Shown here one piece after another: positions 1-8,377 of a stretch of 64,000 bases of DNA; within the stretch, counting starts at the first letter, position 1; the number at the start of each line of letters is the position of its first letter. This DNA is from C-114 sp963745405 (GTDB taxonomy: Bacteria > Chloroflexota > Limnocylindria > Limnocylindrales > CSP1-4): positions 744,001 to 808,000 of the forward strand of contig CAVUWY010000002.1 of NCBI GenBank assembly GCA_963745405.1, given 5' to 3'. The notes under the pieces were generated by a model, which made no database searches, was not told where the DNA came from, and was given only the letters and a program-made list of their open reading frames with translations. The translations under genes were made by a program, and so were the position numbers.

Positions 1-528
1 CTGGCGTCCCTTCTCGACGACCCCGGCCAGGAGATCGGCGACCGCACCGAGATGGGCTACGTCCGCCGCGTCGAAGTGGCGGGGCTTCTCGGTCTGGACG
101 TTGAGGACACCGACGGTCGCGTCGCCCCACACGAGCGGCACGGACAGCATCGAGGCGATGAAGCGACGCTGGTCGATGCCGCGGACCCAGAGGAAACGCG
201 GGTCGCTCCCGACGTCGTCGATGACGAGCGGCTCGCGAGACGCGGCGACGCGTCCGGTCACGCCCTCCCCGAACGGCACCCGGGCCCGCCCGATCTGGTA
301 GCGATCGAGACCCGTCGTCGCCGCCAGCGTCAGATGGGCGCCGTCACGGTCGAGGAGGTAGAGCGACGAGACGTCGGCTCGGAGCGCGTCGCGGGTCTCA
401 TCGACGACGGTCTCCATGAGCTCGTCCCACGTCCTGGCGGTCGTGACGAGGCGCGCCACGCGATGGAGGAATCGCAGCCGATCGAGCTGCGCCTCGGCCT
501 CGTCCGACACGATCCTCGGGTCCGCCAT
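1..528 (-). CDS. GAF-domain sensor protein, 3' part missing
   Basis: Reads leftward off the window edge, so only the N-terminal 176 codons are visible. After about 20 residues a GAF fold runs to the edge, seen in DVSSLYLLDRDG, then VPFGEGVTGRVAASREPLVI, then SMLSVPLVWGDATVGVLNV. GAF domains bind small ligands or chromophores and usually precede a histidine kinase, GGDEF, PP2C or sigma-54 output module, which here would lie outside the window. The ATG at 528 begins MADPRIVSDEAEAQLDRL, a short coiled lead-in. It is divergent from the secreted-protein gene at 774. The domain is clear; the output activity is unknown. Confidence 0.8.
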   Translation of the reverse strand, partial: MADPRIVSDEAEAQLDRLRFLHRVARLVTTARTWDELMETVVDETRDALRADVSSLYLLDRDGAHLTLAATTGLDRYQIGRARVPFGEGVTGRVAASREPLVIDDVGSDPRFLWVRGIDQRRFIASMLSVPLVWGDATVGVLNVQTEKPRHFDAADVAHLGAVADLLAGVVEKGRQ

Positions 529-773
529 GAGCACCACGATACAAACATACGGGCGATACCGGACTCGAACGGTTGCGAACAGGGTCCGGCTGGCATGCGG
601 AATGGTCGCGCTCGGTGCGGGGTCGGCGGGCCTGGGCCGATCTGCCGCCGGCGCGATGACCGCCTTACGAAACCCGTACGTCCGGCGCGGACGAGCGTGA
701 CGTGGCCTCGCCAGTCTCCACCCAGTCAAGCGGCGACCGAACGGCCGCCAGCCGTCCAGGGAGGACACCCGTC

Positions 774-1328
774 ATGCACCTTCGGACTCGGATCGCGGCC
801 GGCGCGCTCGGCGTGTCAGGCGCGTTCACCCTGCTTGCCGCCCCGGCAGGCGTCGCCGCGGCGACGCTCCCGGCGACCGCACCGGCGACGACCGTGACGA
901 ACGCCGCCTGCACGGACGGTCACTGGCCCATCTCGGTCCAGGGCCGCCCGACCCAGTTCCATGCCGGCGCCACCGGTGGCGACTACATCTGGCACGACTC
1001 CGCCGGCTGGCACGTCCGGGCGACCCATCACGGGACCGACCACGTCGTCTTCACCGGGAAGATCGTCTCGAGCGCCCCGCTCGACGCGGTCCCCGTCAAG
1101 CTCGAGAAGAACGACAGCGTGACGGTCAGCGCGGACAAGAAGACGATCACCTATCGCTTCAACAACTACGGGGCGATCGACGGCTTCGACTTCAAGACGG
1201 CCTGTGCAAGCCACCTGACCGTCAGCGGCCGGATGGGCGCCTTCCGCCTGCCGACAGGGCGCATCTGGATCGGCCACTCCGGCCGGCATCCGCTCGAGAA
1301 CCCGTTCGTCGTGCGGCGCATCGGCTGA
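774..1328 (+). CDS. Secreted hypothetical protein
   Basis: 184 residues with a classical Sec signal peptide (MHLRTRIAAG, a hydrophobic core, then an Ala-rich cleavage region near residue 30). The mature part holds two cysteines and a beta-rich sequence but no motif I recognise. The ATG at 774 is chosen because a GGGAGG ribosome site lies about 9 bases upstream and it places the signal peptide at the N terminus; an in-frame upstream start at 702 would bury it. A hairpin follows the stop. Function unknown. Confidence 0.7.
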   Translation: MHLRTRIAAGALGVSGAFTLLAAPAGVAAATLPATAPATTVTNAACTDGHWPISVQGRPTQFHAGATGGDYIWHDSAGWHVRATHHGTDHVVFTGKIVSSAPLDAVPVKLEKNDSVTVSADKKTITYRFNNYGAIDGFDFKTACASHLTVSGRMGAFRLPTGRIWIGHSGRHPLENPFVVRRIG

Positions 1329-1348
1329 CCCACTCGACCACCGCTCCC

Positions 1349-1377
1349 GACACCCCGGCCGATCCGGTCGGGGTGTC
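1349..1377 (+). terminator. Hairpin after the secreted-protein gene
   Basis: A 12-base stem (GACACCCCGGCC against GGTCGGGGTGTC, one mismatch) sits 20 bases after the stop at 1328. No T-run follows, which is common in GC-rich genomes, so intrinsic termination is likely but not certain. Confidence 0.55.
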
Positions 1378-1487
1378 GCCCTGTGCGGAGGCCGGCGGAG
1401 CGTCTGCGCGCCCATCGCGCCGACCTCCGGTAGGATGGGTGTCCGGCGCCCGTGCCCATTGGGCGTCCTCCGGAGGGACTCCTTCTA

Positions 1488-2234
1488 GTGCAACGCTCCC
1501 GGCCCATCGCCTTTGCCTCCCTGCTGATCGTCGCCATTGCGATCGGCGGGTGCAGTCAGATCTCCGGTCTGCCGACCCTGCCTCCACTGCCGAGCGGCCT
1601 GCCGAGCCTCCCGCCCCTCCCGACGGTGCCGACACTGCCGACCACGCCGCCGAAGCCGAGTCCGACCGCGACCCCTGCGCCAACGCCGACACCGACTCCA
1701 CCGCCCGCGCCGACCACCGCGCCCACGCCGACGCCGACGACGGCACCGACTCCAACGCCGACTACGGCCCCGACGCCGACGCCCACGCCGGCACCTACCG
1801 CGACCGCTGCGCCGACGGCGGCACCCACGCCGACACCCACTCCGACCGTCGCGCCGACCACCGCGCCGACGCCATCTCCGTCGCCATCTCCGACGCCCAC
1901 CGCGACGGTATCGCCGAGCGCCTCGGCATCCGCGTCGCCGAGTGCGAGCCCGAGCCCGTCGCTGGCGCCGTCCCCGAGCGCCTCGCCCGCGCCGACGCCT
2001 GGTGGTGAGGGGGGATCGGGCCCGAGCGGCGCCCTGATACTGCTCCTGATCATCCTGCTCATCGCCGGCGGTGTGGCGGCGTACTGGTTCTATACACACC
2101 GCGAGGGCGCGGGGCCCGACGGTCCTCCGGCAGGCGGACCTCCGACGGGATCGACGCCGCCGACAGGCGCGACGCCGCCGACAGGCTCGACGCCGCCGAC
2201 CCAGCCCGGGGGGACGACCGGATCGCCGACCTGA
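1488..2234 (+). CDS. Lipoprotein with Pro/Thr-rich stalk and C-terminal membrane helix
   Basis: GTG start with GGAGGG about 10 bases upstream; a TAGGAT -10-like box lies at 1431-1436. The 248-residue product opens with a lipoprotein signal (LLIVAIAIGGC, lipobox Cys at about residue 22). Roughly 130 residues of Pro-Thr-Ala low-complexity repeats (TPTPTTAP type) follow. Near residue 190 a transmembrane helix (ALILLLIILLIAGGVAAYWF) is followed by a PPTG-repeat tail. The stalk suggests a surface or periplasm-spanning protein held at both ends. No enzymatic domain is visible, so a structural or scaffolding role is only inferred. Confidence 0.7.
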   Translation: MQRSRPIAFASLLIVAIAIGGCSQISGLPTLPPLPSGLPSLPPLPTVPTLPTTPPKPSPTATPAPTPTPTPPPAPTTAPTPTPTTAPTPTPTTAPTPTPTPAPTATAAPTAAPTPTPTPTVAPTTAPTPSPSPSPTPTATVSPSASASASPSASPSPSLAPSPSASPAPTPGGEGGSGPSGALILLLIILLIAGGVAAYWFYTHREGAGPDGPPAGGPPTGSTPPTGATPPTGSTPPTQPGGTTGSPT

Positions 2235-2262
2235 CCGGAGCGATGGATCCTGAGGAGGCGAC

Positions 2263-3099
2263 GTGCGGATCGTCGTGACCGGCGGCAGCGGCAAGGCCGG
2301 CCGTGCCGTCGTGGGCGACCTTCGGGCCGAGGGGCACGACGTCCTCAACGTGGATCTCACCCACGACGGGAGCGCTCACGGCCTGTGCATCCGGGCCGAC
2401 CTTACCGACCTCGGCCAATGCCACGACGTCATCGCCGGGGCCGACGCGGTCGTCCACCTGGCGGCGATCCCGGCACCGGAGCTCCGACCGGCCGGCGACA
2501 CGTTCCGGATCAACGCTCTCTCGACGTACAACGTCTTCTCGGCGGCCGAGGCGCACGGCGTCCGGCGCGTCGTGTGGGCGTCGAGCGAGACGGTGCTCGG
2601 CCTCCCCTTCGATCAGCCGCCTGACTTCGCCCCGATCGACGAGAGCCATCCGCCGCGGCCGGAGTCGTCGTACAGCCTCTCCAAGGTCGTCGGCGAGACG
2701 ATGGCGATCCAGTTCGCCCGGCGGACCGGCATCCCGTTCATCGGGCTGCGCTTTTCCAACATCATGGAACCGGACGACTACGCCGCCTTTCCCGGGTTCT
2801 GGGACGACGCCCGGCTGCGCAGGTGGAACCTGTGGGGCTACGTCGACGTTCGCGACGTGGCGGCGTCGGTCCGCAACGCCCTCGAATCAGGCGTGGCCGG
2901 CGCCGACGTGTTCATCGTTGCCGCGGCCGACACGGTCATGACCCGGCCGAGCGCCGACCTCATGGCAGAGGTCTTTCCGGACGTCCCGTTGCGGCGCCCG
3001 GTGGAAGGACGGGACACGCTGCTCTCGATCGAGAAGGCGGAGCGGCTCCTCGGCTACCGGGCGGTTCACTCCTGGCAGGAGCACGTCCGCTCGAGCTGA
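2263..3099 (+). CDS. NAD(P)-dependent epimerase/dehydratase (extended SDR)
   Basis: 278 residues of an extended short-chain dehydrogenase. The N-terminal Rossmann motif TGGSGKAGRAV binds NAD(P), and the catalytic pair is seen as YSLSK (Tyr-x3-Lys near residues 140-144). The family acts on nucleotide sugars or other sugar and aldehyde substrates in the cytoplasm; the substrate cannot be read from sequence. GTG start with AGGAGG 8 bases upstream. It lies 28 bases after the lipoprotein gene and may share its transcript. The neighbouring genes downstream are on the other strand. Confidence 0.85.
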   Translation: MRIVVTGGSGKAGRAVVGDLRAEGHDVLNVDLTHDGSAHGLCIRADLTDLGQCHDVIAGADAVVHLAAIPAPELRPAGDTFRINALSTYNVFSAAEAHGVRRVVWASSETVLGLPFDQPPDFAPIDESHPPRPESSYSLSKVVGETMAIQFARRTGIPFIGLRFSNIMEPDDYAAFPGFWDDARLRRWNLWGYVDVRDVAASVRNALESGVAGADVFIVAAADTVMTRPSADLMAEVFPDVPLRRPVEGRDTLLSIEKAERLLGYRAVHSWQEHVRSS

Positions 3100-3162
3100 C
3101 CGTGGTCGCCGCCGGGACCGCGACGACGGAGGCTCAGCGGCGGCTCGTGACGAGCCGATCGC

Positions 3163-3642
3163 TCAGCGGAGCGCTTCCTTGAGCTGGTCCTCGAGCTCCG
3201 GATCGAGCGATGTCTGGAGCACCTCGCCATGGAAGTGCTCGATGGCGGCGAGAGCCGCCCGGACGTTGGTGTGGTCGACGACGAGGAAGAGGGCCGACCG
3301 GCCGGGCTCGATCGACGCCTGGACGTCCTTCACGAAGCCCTGGTCGACGCCGCTCGCGAACGACGCGCCGACGGCTCCACCGGCGGCGGCGCCGATGGCG
3401 AGACCGGCGACGGGGAAGATGAACCCGCCGACGAGGAGGCCGACGAGCCCGCCGATCGCCGCGGCCCCCTTCGTCGTGCCGCTGAGCTGCTGGTCGGTGT
3501 GGACATCGCCGTCCGCTGCCCGCTCGACGACCGCGCTGTCCTCGATGTGGATCGCACCCTGCTTCTGGAGGGCGCGGAGGCGCTCCAGCGCTTCGTGGGC
3601 CTGCTCGCTCGTGGTGAACTTGATCGCGACGAACTGACTCAC
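3163..3642 (-). CDS. DUF1269-family protein
   Basis: 159 residues, GTG start behind GGAGGGAG. The N terminus (SQFVAIKFTTSEQAHEALERL) and the central glycine-zipper-like hydrophobic stretch (AIGGLVGLLVGGFIFPVAG) are typical of DUF1269 proteins, which alternate a ferredoxin-like fold with a small membrane-inserting segment. Function is unknown; several members appear in stress regulons. Its start overlaps the stop of the GMC oxidoreductase gene by 4 bases (GTGA), so it is translationally coupled to that gene. A second, diverged member sits at 23903-24523. Confidence 0.8.
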   Translation of the reverse strand: MSQFVAIKFTTSEQAHEALERLRALQKQGAIHIEDSAVVERAADGDVHTDQQLSGTTKGAAAIGGLVGLLVGGFIFPVAGLAIGAAAGGAVGASFASGVDQGFVKDVQASIEPGRSALFLVVDHTNVRAALAAIEHFHGEVLQTSLDPELEDQLKEALR

Positions 3643-5390
3643 GATCTCCCTCCGTTGGTCGATGCCATCGCCTCGTCTGAGGAGGTCATGGTGGCCGACG
3701 GAGGCTCGGCCCGCAACCGGGCCGGGTCGTGGCGGTAGAACTCGACCTGCTGGGGCGGCAGCGGCGTCCTGCCGCGGATGAGGTCGGCCGCCTTTTCGGC
3801 GACCATCATCACGGGGGCGTAGATGTTGGCGTTCGTGATGTACGGCATCACCGACGCATCGACCACCCGCAGCCCATCGATGCCGTGGACCCGCAGGGTG
3901 AGCGGATCCGTCACCGACTCGGCGTCGATGCCCATCCGGGCGGTGCACGACGGGTGGAGCGCGGTCTCGGCATCGCTCGCCACCCAGGCGAGGATCTCCT
4001 CGTCGGTCGCCACGCTCGGACCGGGCGAGATCTCGCCTCCGTTGTACTCGGCGAGCGCCTGCTGGCTGAGGATATTCCGGGCCACCTTGATCGCCTCGAG
4101 CCACTCGCGGCGATCCTGCTCGGTCGAGAGGTAGTTGAAGCGCAGCGCCGGGTGCGCCCGAGGGTCGGTCGTCTTGAGGGTCAGCGAGCCTCGCGCATCC
4201 GAGTACATCGGGCCGACGTGGACCTGGTAGCCGTGACCCTTGACTCCGGCGCGTGCCGTCGTAGCGGATCGCGACGACCGAGGAAGTGGAACATGAGGTT
4301 CGGGTAGGCGACCTGCTCGTCGCCCCGGACGAAGCCGCCGCCCTCGAAGTGGTTCGACGCACCGGGGCCGCTGCGCAGGAAGAGCCACTGGGCGCCGATG
4401 AACGGGCGGCGCCACTTCTGGGTCACCCACGGCTGCATCGAGACCGGCTTGTCGCAGGCGTACTGGATGTAGACCTCGAGATGATCCTGGAGGTTCCGCC
4501 CGACTCCCGGCACGTCGGCGACGACGCCGATGCCGAGCTGCTCGAGCTCCTCCGCCGGCCCGATCCCCGACAGCAGCATGAGCTGCGGGCTGTTGATCGA
4601 GCCGCCACAGAGGATCACCTCGCCGGCCTCGATCCGCACGACCCCGCCCGATCCGTTCCTGCCCGGAGCGACCTCGACCCCGACCGCCCGAGTCCCCTCG
4701 AACAACACCTTCGTGACGAATGCATGCGTCCGGACCGTCAGGTTCGGCCGCCGCATCGCCGGGTGGAGGTATGCCTGGGCGGCCGACAGCCGGCGCGCGT
4801 TGTGGATGTTCCGGTCGAACGGCCCGAACCCCTCCTGGCGATAGCCGTTGACGTCGGGTGTCAGCTCGTAACCGGCCTGCCGGGCGGACTGGAAGAACGC
4901 CTGGAAGAGCTCGTTTGTGGCCGGGACCGCGCTCGAGGACCAGCGGGCCGTCGTGACCGCGGAACGGGTCGTCCGGCGCAGCGTCGAGCGCGTTCTCCAT
5001 CCGCTTGAAATACGGCAGGCAATGGGCGTAGTCCCATGTCTCCATGCCCGGATCGGCCCCCCATCGCTCGTAGTCGAGGGGGTTGCCGCGCTGGAAGATC
5101 TGGCCGTTGATGCTCGATGAACCACCGAGCACCTTGCCCCGGGCGTGATAGATCTTCCGGCCGTTCATGTACGGCTCGGGTTCGGACGCGTAGCGCCAAT
5201 CGTAGAAGCGGCTGCCGATCGGGAAAGTCAGCGCGGCCGGCATGTGGATGAACACGTCGAAGCGCCAGTCGCGCCTTCCCGCCTCGAGGACGAGGACGCG
5301 GACGTCGGGATCCTCGGTCAGGCGCGCCCCCAGGGCGGATCCGGCCGAGCCGCCACCGACGATGACCACGTCATACCGGGCGGCACTCAT
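3639..5390 (-). CDS. GMC oxidoreductase (choline-dehydrogenase-like), frame broken three times
   Basis: Glucose-methanol-choline family flavoprotein of about 583 residues. Seen: N-terminal FAD site (VVIVGGGSAGSALGARL), GMC signature GKVLGGSSSINGQ, second signature GGSINSPQLMLLSGIGP, and a C-terminal domain with HPSCTARMG and TNANIYAPVMM. The coding signal changes frame. One extra base near 4920 (GGTCCCGGCCAC where GGTCCCGCCAC would keep ERGPATNELF), one extra near 4277 and two missing near 4253 restore the final frame. All are G/C changes with no loss of protein similarity across them, so assembly error is more likely than decay. Substrate would be an alcohol such as choline; not determinable here. 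Confidence 0.8.
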   Translation of the reverse strand: MSAARYDVVIVGGGSAGSALGARLTEDPDVRVLVLEAGRRDWRFDVFIHMPAALTFPIGSRFYDWRYASEPEPYMNGRKIYHARGKVLGGSSSINGQIFQRGNPLDYERWGADPGMETWDYAHCLPYFKRMENALDAAPDDPFRGHDGPLVLERGPGHKRALPGVLPVRPAGRLRADTRRQRLSPGGVRAVRPEHPQRAPAVGRPGIPPPGDAAAEPDGPDACIRHEGVVRGDSGGRGRGRSGQERIGRGRADRGRRGDPLWRLDQQPAAHAAVGDRAGGGARAARHRRRRRRAGSRAEPPGSSRGLHPVRLRQAGLDAAVGDPEVAPPVHRRPVALPAQRPRCVEPLRGRRLRPGRRAGRLPEPHVPLPRSSRSATTARAGVKGHGYQVHVGPMYSDARGSLTLKTTDPRAHPALRFNYLSTEQDRREWLEAIKVARNILSQQALAEYNGGEISPGPSVATDEEILAWVASDAETALHPSCTARMGIDAESVTDPLTLRVHGIDGLRVVDASVMPYITNANIYAPVMMVAEKAADLIRGRTPLPPQQVEFYRHDPARLRAEPPSATMTSSDEAMASTNGGRS

Positions 5391-5462
5391 GGTCTCGTCG
5401 CCAACTTCGCACCCTTCGAGATCGGCGCCCCGGTCAGACGACCGCGGGCGCGGCGTATGCGA

Positions 5463-6104
5463 TCAGCTGTACCGATATTCGGACTGGTCGAATTCGTAGT
5501 CCTCGGGACCGAGCGCCGGGCCCGCGATCTGGGCGAGGATGCCGGCCCCGGCGATGACGACGTAGACGAGGATGTAGAACCAGGAGTCCTTGATGAGCTC
5601 GCCGACGACGCTCCAGTGGACCTGGTCCGAGGGGATCTTGCCGATGAGGAGGAACCACCCGCCGATGACCGTCACCGCCCCCCCGGCGGCCGTGAGGATG
5701 ACCACCAGGTACTTCGGGACGTTGAGGAAGAGGGCCACGCCGGCCACGATGACCGCGATAACGAGCCCGAGGAGGAAGCCGACGAAGCCGAAGGTCGTGC
5801 CGAAGATGGCTCCCCAGACCGCCGTGCCGATCGAGTAGCCGACCCCGCCGGCGAGTATCACGATCGCCAGCCAGTACCACAGGTACGACAGCACGGCGAA
5901 GACGATGGCGAAGAGGAATCCCGCGCCCCAGCTGATGAGGGTCGCGAACGAGCCGTCTCCGAAGATGGCGGTGATCACGTCGGTCCCGACGTTGAAGCCG
6001 ATGAAGAATCCCCACAGCGGCAGCAGGAGCAGGAAGAACCGGAACCCGGCGAAGCAGAACGCCGCACCGATGATGATCGCCAGGATCCCGATCAGGAACG
6101 TCAT
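5463..6104 (-). CDS. DUF4203-like multi-pass membrane protein
   Basis: 213 residues with about seven hydrophobic helices packed end to end (starting MTFLIGILAIIIGAAF) and a short acidic cytoplasmic tail (GPEDYEFDQSEYRYS). The Gly-rich, small-residue helices resemble DUF4203/TM7S3-type proteins, whose function is unknown. Upstream on its own strand lies a strong hairpin at 6243-6267, so it is probably transcribed separately from the SHOCT gene. It shares orientation with the GMC gene 70 bases downstream. Confidence 0.75.
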   Translation of the reverse strand: MTFLIGILAIIIGAAFCFAGFRFFLLLLPLWGFFIGFNVGTDVITAIFGDGSFATLISWGAGFLFAIVFAVLSYLWYWLAIVILAGGVGYSIGTAVWGAIFGTTFGFVGFLLGLVIAVIVAGVALFLNVPKYLVVILTAAGGAVTVIGGWFLLIGKIPSDQVHWSVVGELIKDSWFYILVYVVIAGAGILAQIAGPALGPEDYEFDQSEYRYS

Positions 6105-6242
6105 CCCGGTCCCTCCTCACACGTCGGGCAAGCGCCCATGACGAGCATAAAGTACGCGTGGGGTCAAGCGAGGGCCGGATGGCCCGCGGTTCGGCCGGTC
6201 CTCGGCGACCGAATAGAGACCGACCCGCCCCTGGACGAAAGA

Positions 6243-6267
6243 GAACGGGACCCTGAGGGTCCCGTTC
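6243..6267 (-). terminator. Perfect 11-bp hairpin terminator
   Basis: GAACGGGACCC, a 3-base loop, then GGGTCCCGTTC. It lies downstream of the SHOCT-protein gene (stop at 6306). On the minus strand it is followed by a pyrimidine-rich TCTTTCG, as expected of an intrinsic terminator. Confidence 0.75.
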
Positions 6268-6305
6268 CGTTTCACCGTGGTCTTCCTGGAAGGTAGATCG
6301 GGCGA

Positions 6306-6620
6306 TCAGGCCCCGGCGAGGAGCTTGGCCTTGCCCGCCGCGAACTCGTCGTCGCTGAGGACTCCGGCCGTGTGGAGCGCCGCCAGCTGCTGCAGCTGGG
6401 CGGTGAGGTCGCCGCCGGCCGGTGCCGCGGCCGGGGCCGGGGCCGGGGCTGCGGCCACGGGAGCCGCCGCCTGCTGGGCCTGCAGCTCCGCGATCTGGTC
6501 GTTCTGCGCCTGCTCCTGGGCCTGGCCCTTGGCCGCCTGAGAGCCGGCGTGATGGGCCACGCCGGCCACCGCCGCCACGCCGAGGAGTCCTACGCCACCG
6601 CGTCGTCGTCGCATCATCAT
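6306..6620 (-). CDS. SHOCT-domain small protein
   Basis: 104 residues: a basic start (MMMRRRRGG), one hydrophobic segment, a Gln/Ala-rich coil (QAQEQAQNDQIAELQAQQAA), an Ala-Pro linker and a C-terminal SHOCT motif (LQQLAALHTAGVLSDDEFAA). SHOCT is a short oligomerisation domain often found at the ends of membrane proteins. Probably a membrane-tethered oligomer. It follows the DUF6325 gene by 32 bases and a terminator follows it, so the two genes form one transcript. Confidence 0.75.
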   Translation of the reverse strand: MMMRRRRGGVGLLGVAAVAGVAHHAGSQAAKGQAQEQAQNDQIAELQAQQAAAPVAAAPAPAPAAAPAGGDLTAQLQQLAALHTAGVLSDDEFAAGKAKLLAGA

Positions 6621-6652
6621 CTTGAGGTTCCCCTTCTATCGTCCTGTCGGGA

Positions 6653-7090
6653 CTAGGCCGAGATGAGCTCCGCGTCGAGCTCGGCGTTGACCAGCTCGAG
6701 GATCTCGGGCGCGATCGTGTCGCGGCTCACGAGGAAGCCGCCGGCCGCGGCGACCGCCTCCTTGATCTTCACGGCCCAGCGGTGCTCGAACAGGAGGATC
6801 AGGGCCGACGTATTGTCGGGCAGACTCTCGCCGATCGAGGCGATGTCCTCCGGGGTCATGAGCCCCATGAGGTCGTCCATCAGGCCGGCGAAGCCGGCGA
6901 AGCGTGGATCGTCCTTGTTGTCGAGCTCGATGACCGTCACTTCGCCATCGATGTTCTTCGAGATCATCACGACGTCGACGAGGCGGATGATCCGCTTCTC
7001 GACGACCTTCTGGATCTCCTTGGCGATCTCGCCGTTGAAGCGATTGCCCTCGAAACCGAGGACGGTGTACTCGAGTGGACCGAGTGTCAT
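6653..7090 (-). CDS. DUF6325-like protein
   Basis: 145 residues, ATG behind GGAGGG. The sequence (GPLEYTVLGFEGNRF, EIQKVVEKRIIRLVDVVMI, SALILLFEHRWA) matches the pattern of DUF1269/DUF6325 proteins found in actinobacteria and Chloroflexota. It looks like a soluble ferredoxin-like pair of repeats with no catalytic motif. First gene of a two-gene unit with the SHOCT gene; its promoter must lie in 7091-7402. Function unknown. Confidence 0.75.
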   Translation of the reverse strand: MTLGPLEYTVLGFEGNRFNGEIAKEIQKVVEKRIIRLVDVVMISKNIDGEVTVIELDNKDDPRFAGFAGLMDDLMGLMTPEDIASIGESLPDNTSALILLFEHRWAVKIKEAVAAAGGFLVSRDTIAPEILELVNAELDAELISA

Positions 7091-7402
7091 GGAGCCCTCC
7101 CCAATAGGTCGTGATCGTGCGGATCGACGTGACAGAGCGCGATGTCGCGAGACGAGCAAGCCATGGCTGCTCGGGCTATCGGCACGATATCCTCTCGAGA
7201 TCGTCTCGAGCCAGGAATCCGTATTGTGCGCGCGATCGATGCCGCCCACATCCTCGCTCCGACAACCCGCCCGCTCGACGCGCGGCGAGAGTCCGAATGG
7301 CACTCGTCGTGACTCGCCGCAGCGCGATACCATGCCTCGTCGGAGCTCGGGCCGGTGGCATCGGCCACCGGTCGGGGCCGGGCGCGGAAAGAGTCCTGTG
7401 CC
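7091..7402. other. Divergent intergenic control region
   Basis: 312 bases between the divergent DUF6325 and LiaF-like genes. It holds a near-duplicate TCTCGAG-ATCG-TCTCGAG at about 7193-7210 and relatively AT-rich stretches (ATCCGTATTGTG, CACGATATCC) suitable for promoters in both directions. Open frames here have no coding character. Confidence 0.45.
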
Positions 7403-8377
7403 ATGCAGATAGACCGTCGGTTCCTCGGTTGGGGTGTCTTCCTGGTAGCACTCGGGGGCATCCCCCTGCTCGTCCAGGTCGGCGCGGTCGACGCCTCGAC
7501 CGTCGCCCAGCTGTGGCGGTTCTGGCCGGTCCTCCTCATCGCCGGCGGCCTGGGCATCATCCTGTCGAGGACCTCGCTGGCCGGGCTCGGCGGGATCCTC
7601 GCTGCGGCGACATTCGGCCTCATGCTCGGCGGGCTGCTCGCGGCGGGGAGCGGCGGTATCGGCGACCTCGGCTGCGTCCCGGCCGGCGGCGGCAGCGCCT
7701 TCGCGGCGGCTCACGGCGATCTGACCGGCACGGAAGCCAGGGTCGACCTCACCGTGAACTGCGGCACCCTCCATGCGACGACCGCATCGGGGACGACCTG
7801 GAATCTCAGCGGGACGAGCGGTTCCGGCACCAGCCCCACGATCTCGGCCGACGGGTCGCGCCTGGCGATCGAGAGCCCGCACGGCACGATCTTCGACTTC
7901 GGATCCGTCCCGGCCGACTGGACCCTCAGCCTGCCCCAGGCTCCGACCACCCATCTCGGCCTCACGATGAACGCTGGGACGGCGAACATCGACATGACCG
8001 GATCCGCGGTCGGTTCGCTAGGCCTGACCGCCAACGCCGGATCGATGCGGATCGACCTGTCCGGGGCCCGCTCGGCGGGTTCGCTGAGCGCAACGGTCAA
8101 CGCCGGTGACGTCCGGGTCGGCCTGCCCGCCCAGTCGACGAGCGGCTCGGTGACCGTGAACGCCGGTTCGTTCGGGTTCTGCGTCCCCGACGGGACCGCG
8201 GTCCGGGTCCAGACCAGCGGCGTCCTCGGCGGGAACAACTTCGCCGACCACGGCCTGACCGAAAGTGGTGGCACGTGGACGACGCCGGGCTATGACACCG
8301 CCACAGTACGGCTCGACCTCCAGGCGACGGTGAACGCCGGCAGCCTCGAGCTCAACCCCCAGGGAGGCTGCCGGTGA
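7403..8377 (+). CDS. LiaF-like membrane protein (DUF5668 plus beta-repeat domain)
   Basis: 324 residues. The N terminus has two to four helices of the DUF5668/LiaI-LiaF type (RRFLGWGVFLVALGGIPLLV, AQLWRFWPVLLIAGGLGIIL). The C-terminal two thirds is a regular beta-helix-like domain with recurring VNAG or MNAG turns (TMNAGTANI, TVNAGDVRV, TVNAGSLEL), as in DUF4097/LiaF C-termini. Such proteins modulate envelope-stress two-component systems. The ATG at 7403 is preceded by GGAAAGAG. Its stop overlaps the start of the PspC-domain gene (GTGA), a typical Lia/Psp pairing. Confidence 0.75.
   Translation: MQIDRRFLGWGVFLVALGGIPLLVQVGAVDASTVAQLWRFWPVLLIAGGLGIILSRTSLAGLGGILAAATFGLMLGGLLAAGSGGIGDLGCVPAGGGSAFAAAHGDLTGTEARVDLTVNCGTLHATTASGTTWNLSGTSGSGTSPTISADGSRLAIESPHGTIFDFGSVPADWTLSLPQAPTTHLGLTMNAGTANIDMTGSAVGSLGLTANAGSMRIDLSGARSAGSLSATVNAGDVRVGLPAQSTSGSVTVNAGSFGFCVPDGTAVRVQTSGVLGGNNFADHGLTESGGTWTTPGYDTATVRLDLQATVNAGSLELNPQGGCR

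Noticed and set aside
548..580. tRNA-like T-arm (ACCGGACTCGAACGGT) near the GAF gene start
   Set aside because: Only the T-loop-like bases match; no acceptor stem, anticodon arm or D arm can be folded around it on either strand.
5145..6296. Long rightward frame opposite the GMC start and DUF4203 gene
   Set aside because: Antisense shadow of leftward genes in GC-rich DNA; Asp/Glu/Arg-rich text with no domain, while the leftward frames encode clear GMC and membrane helices.
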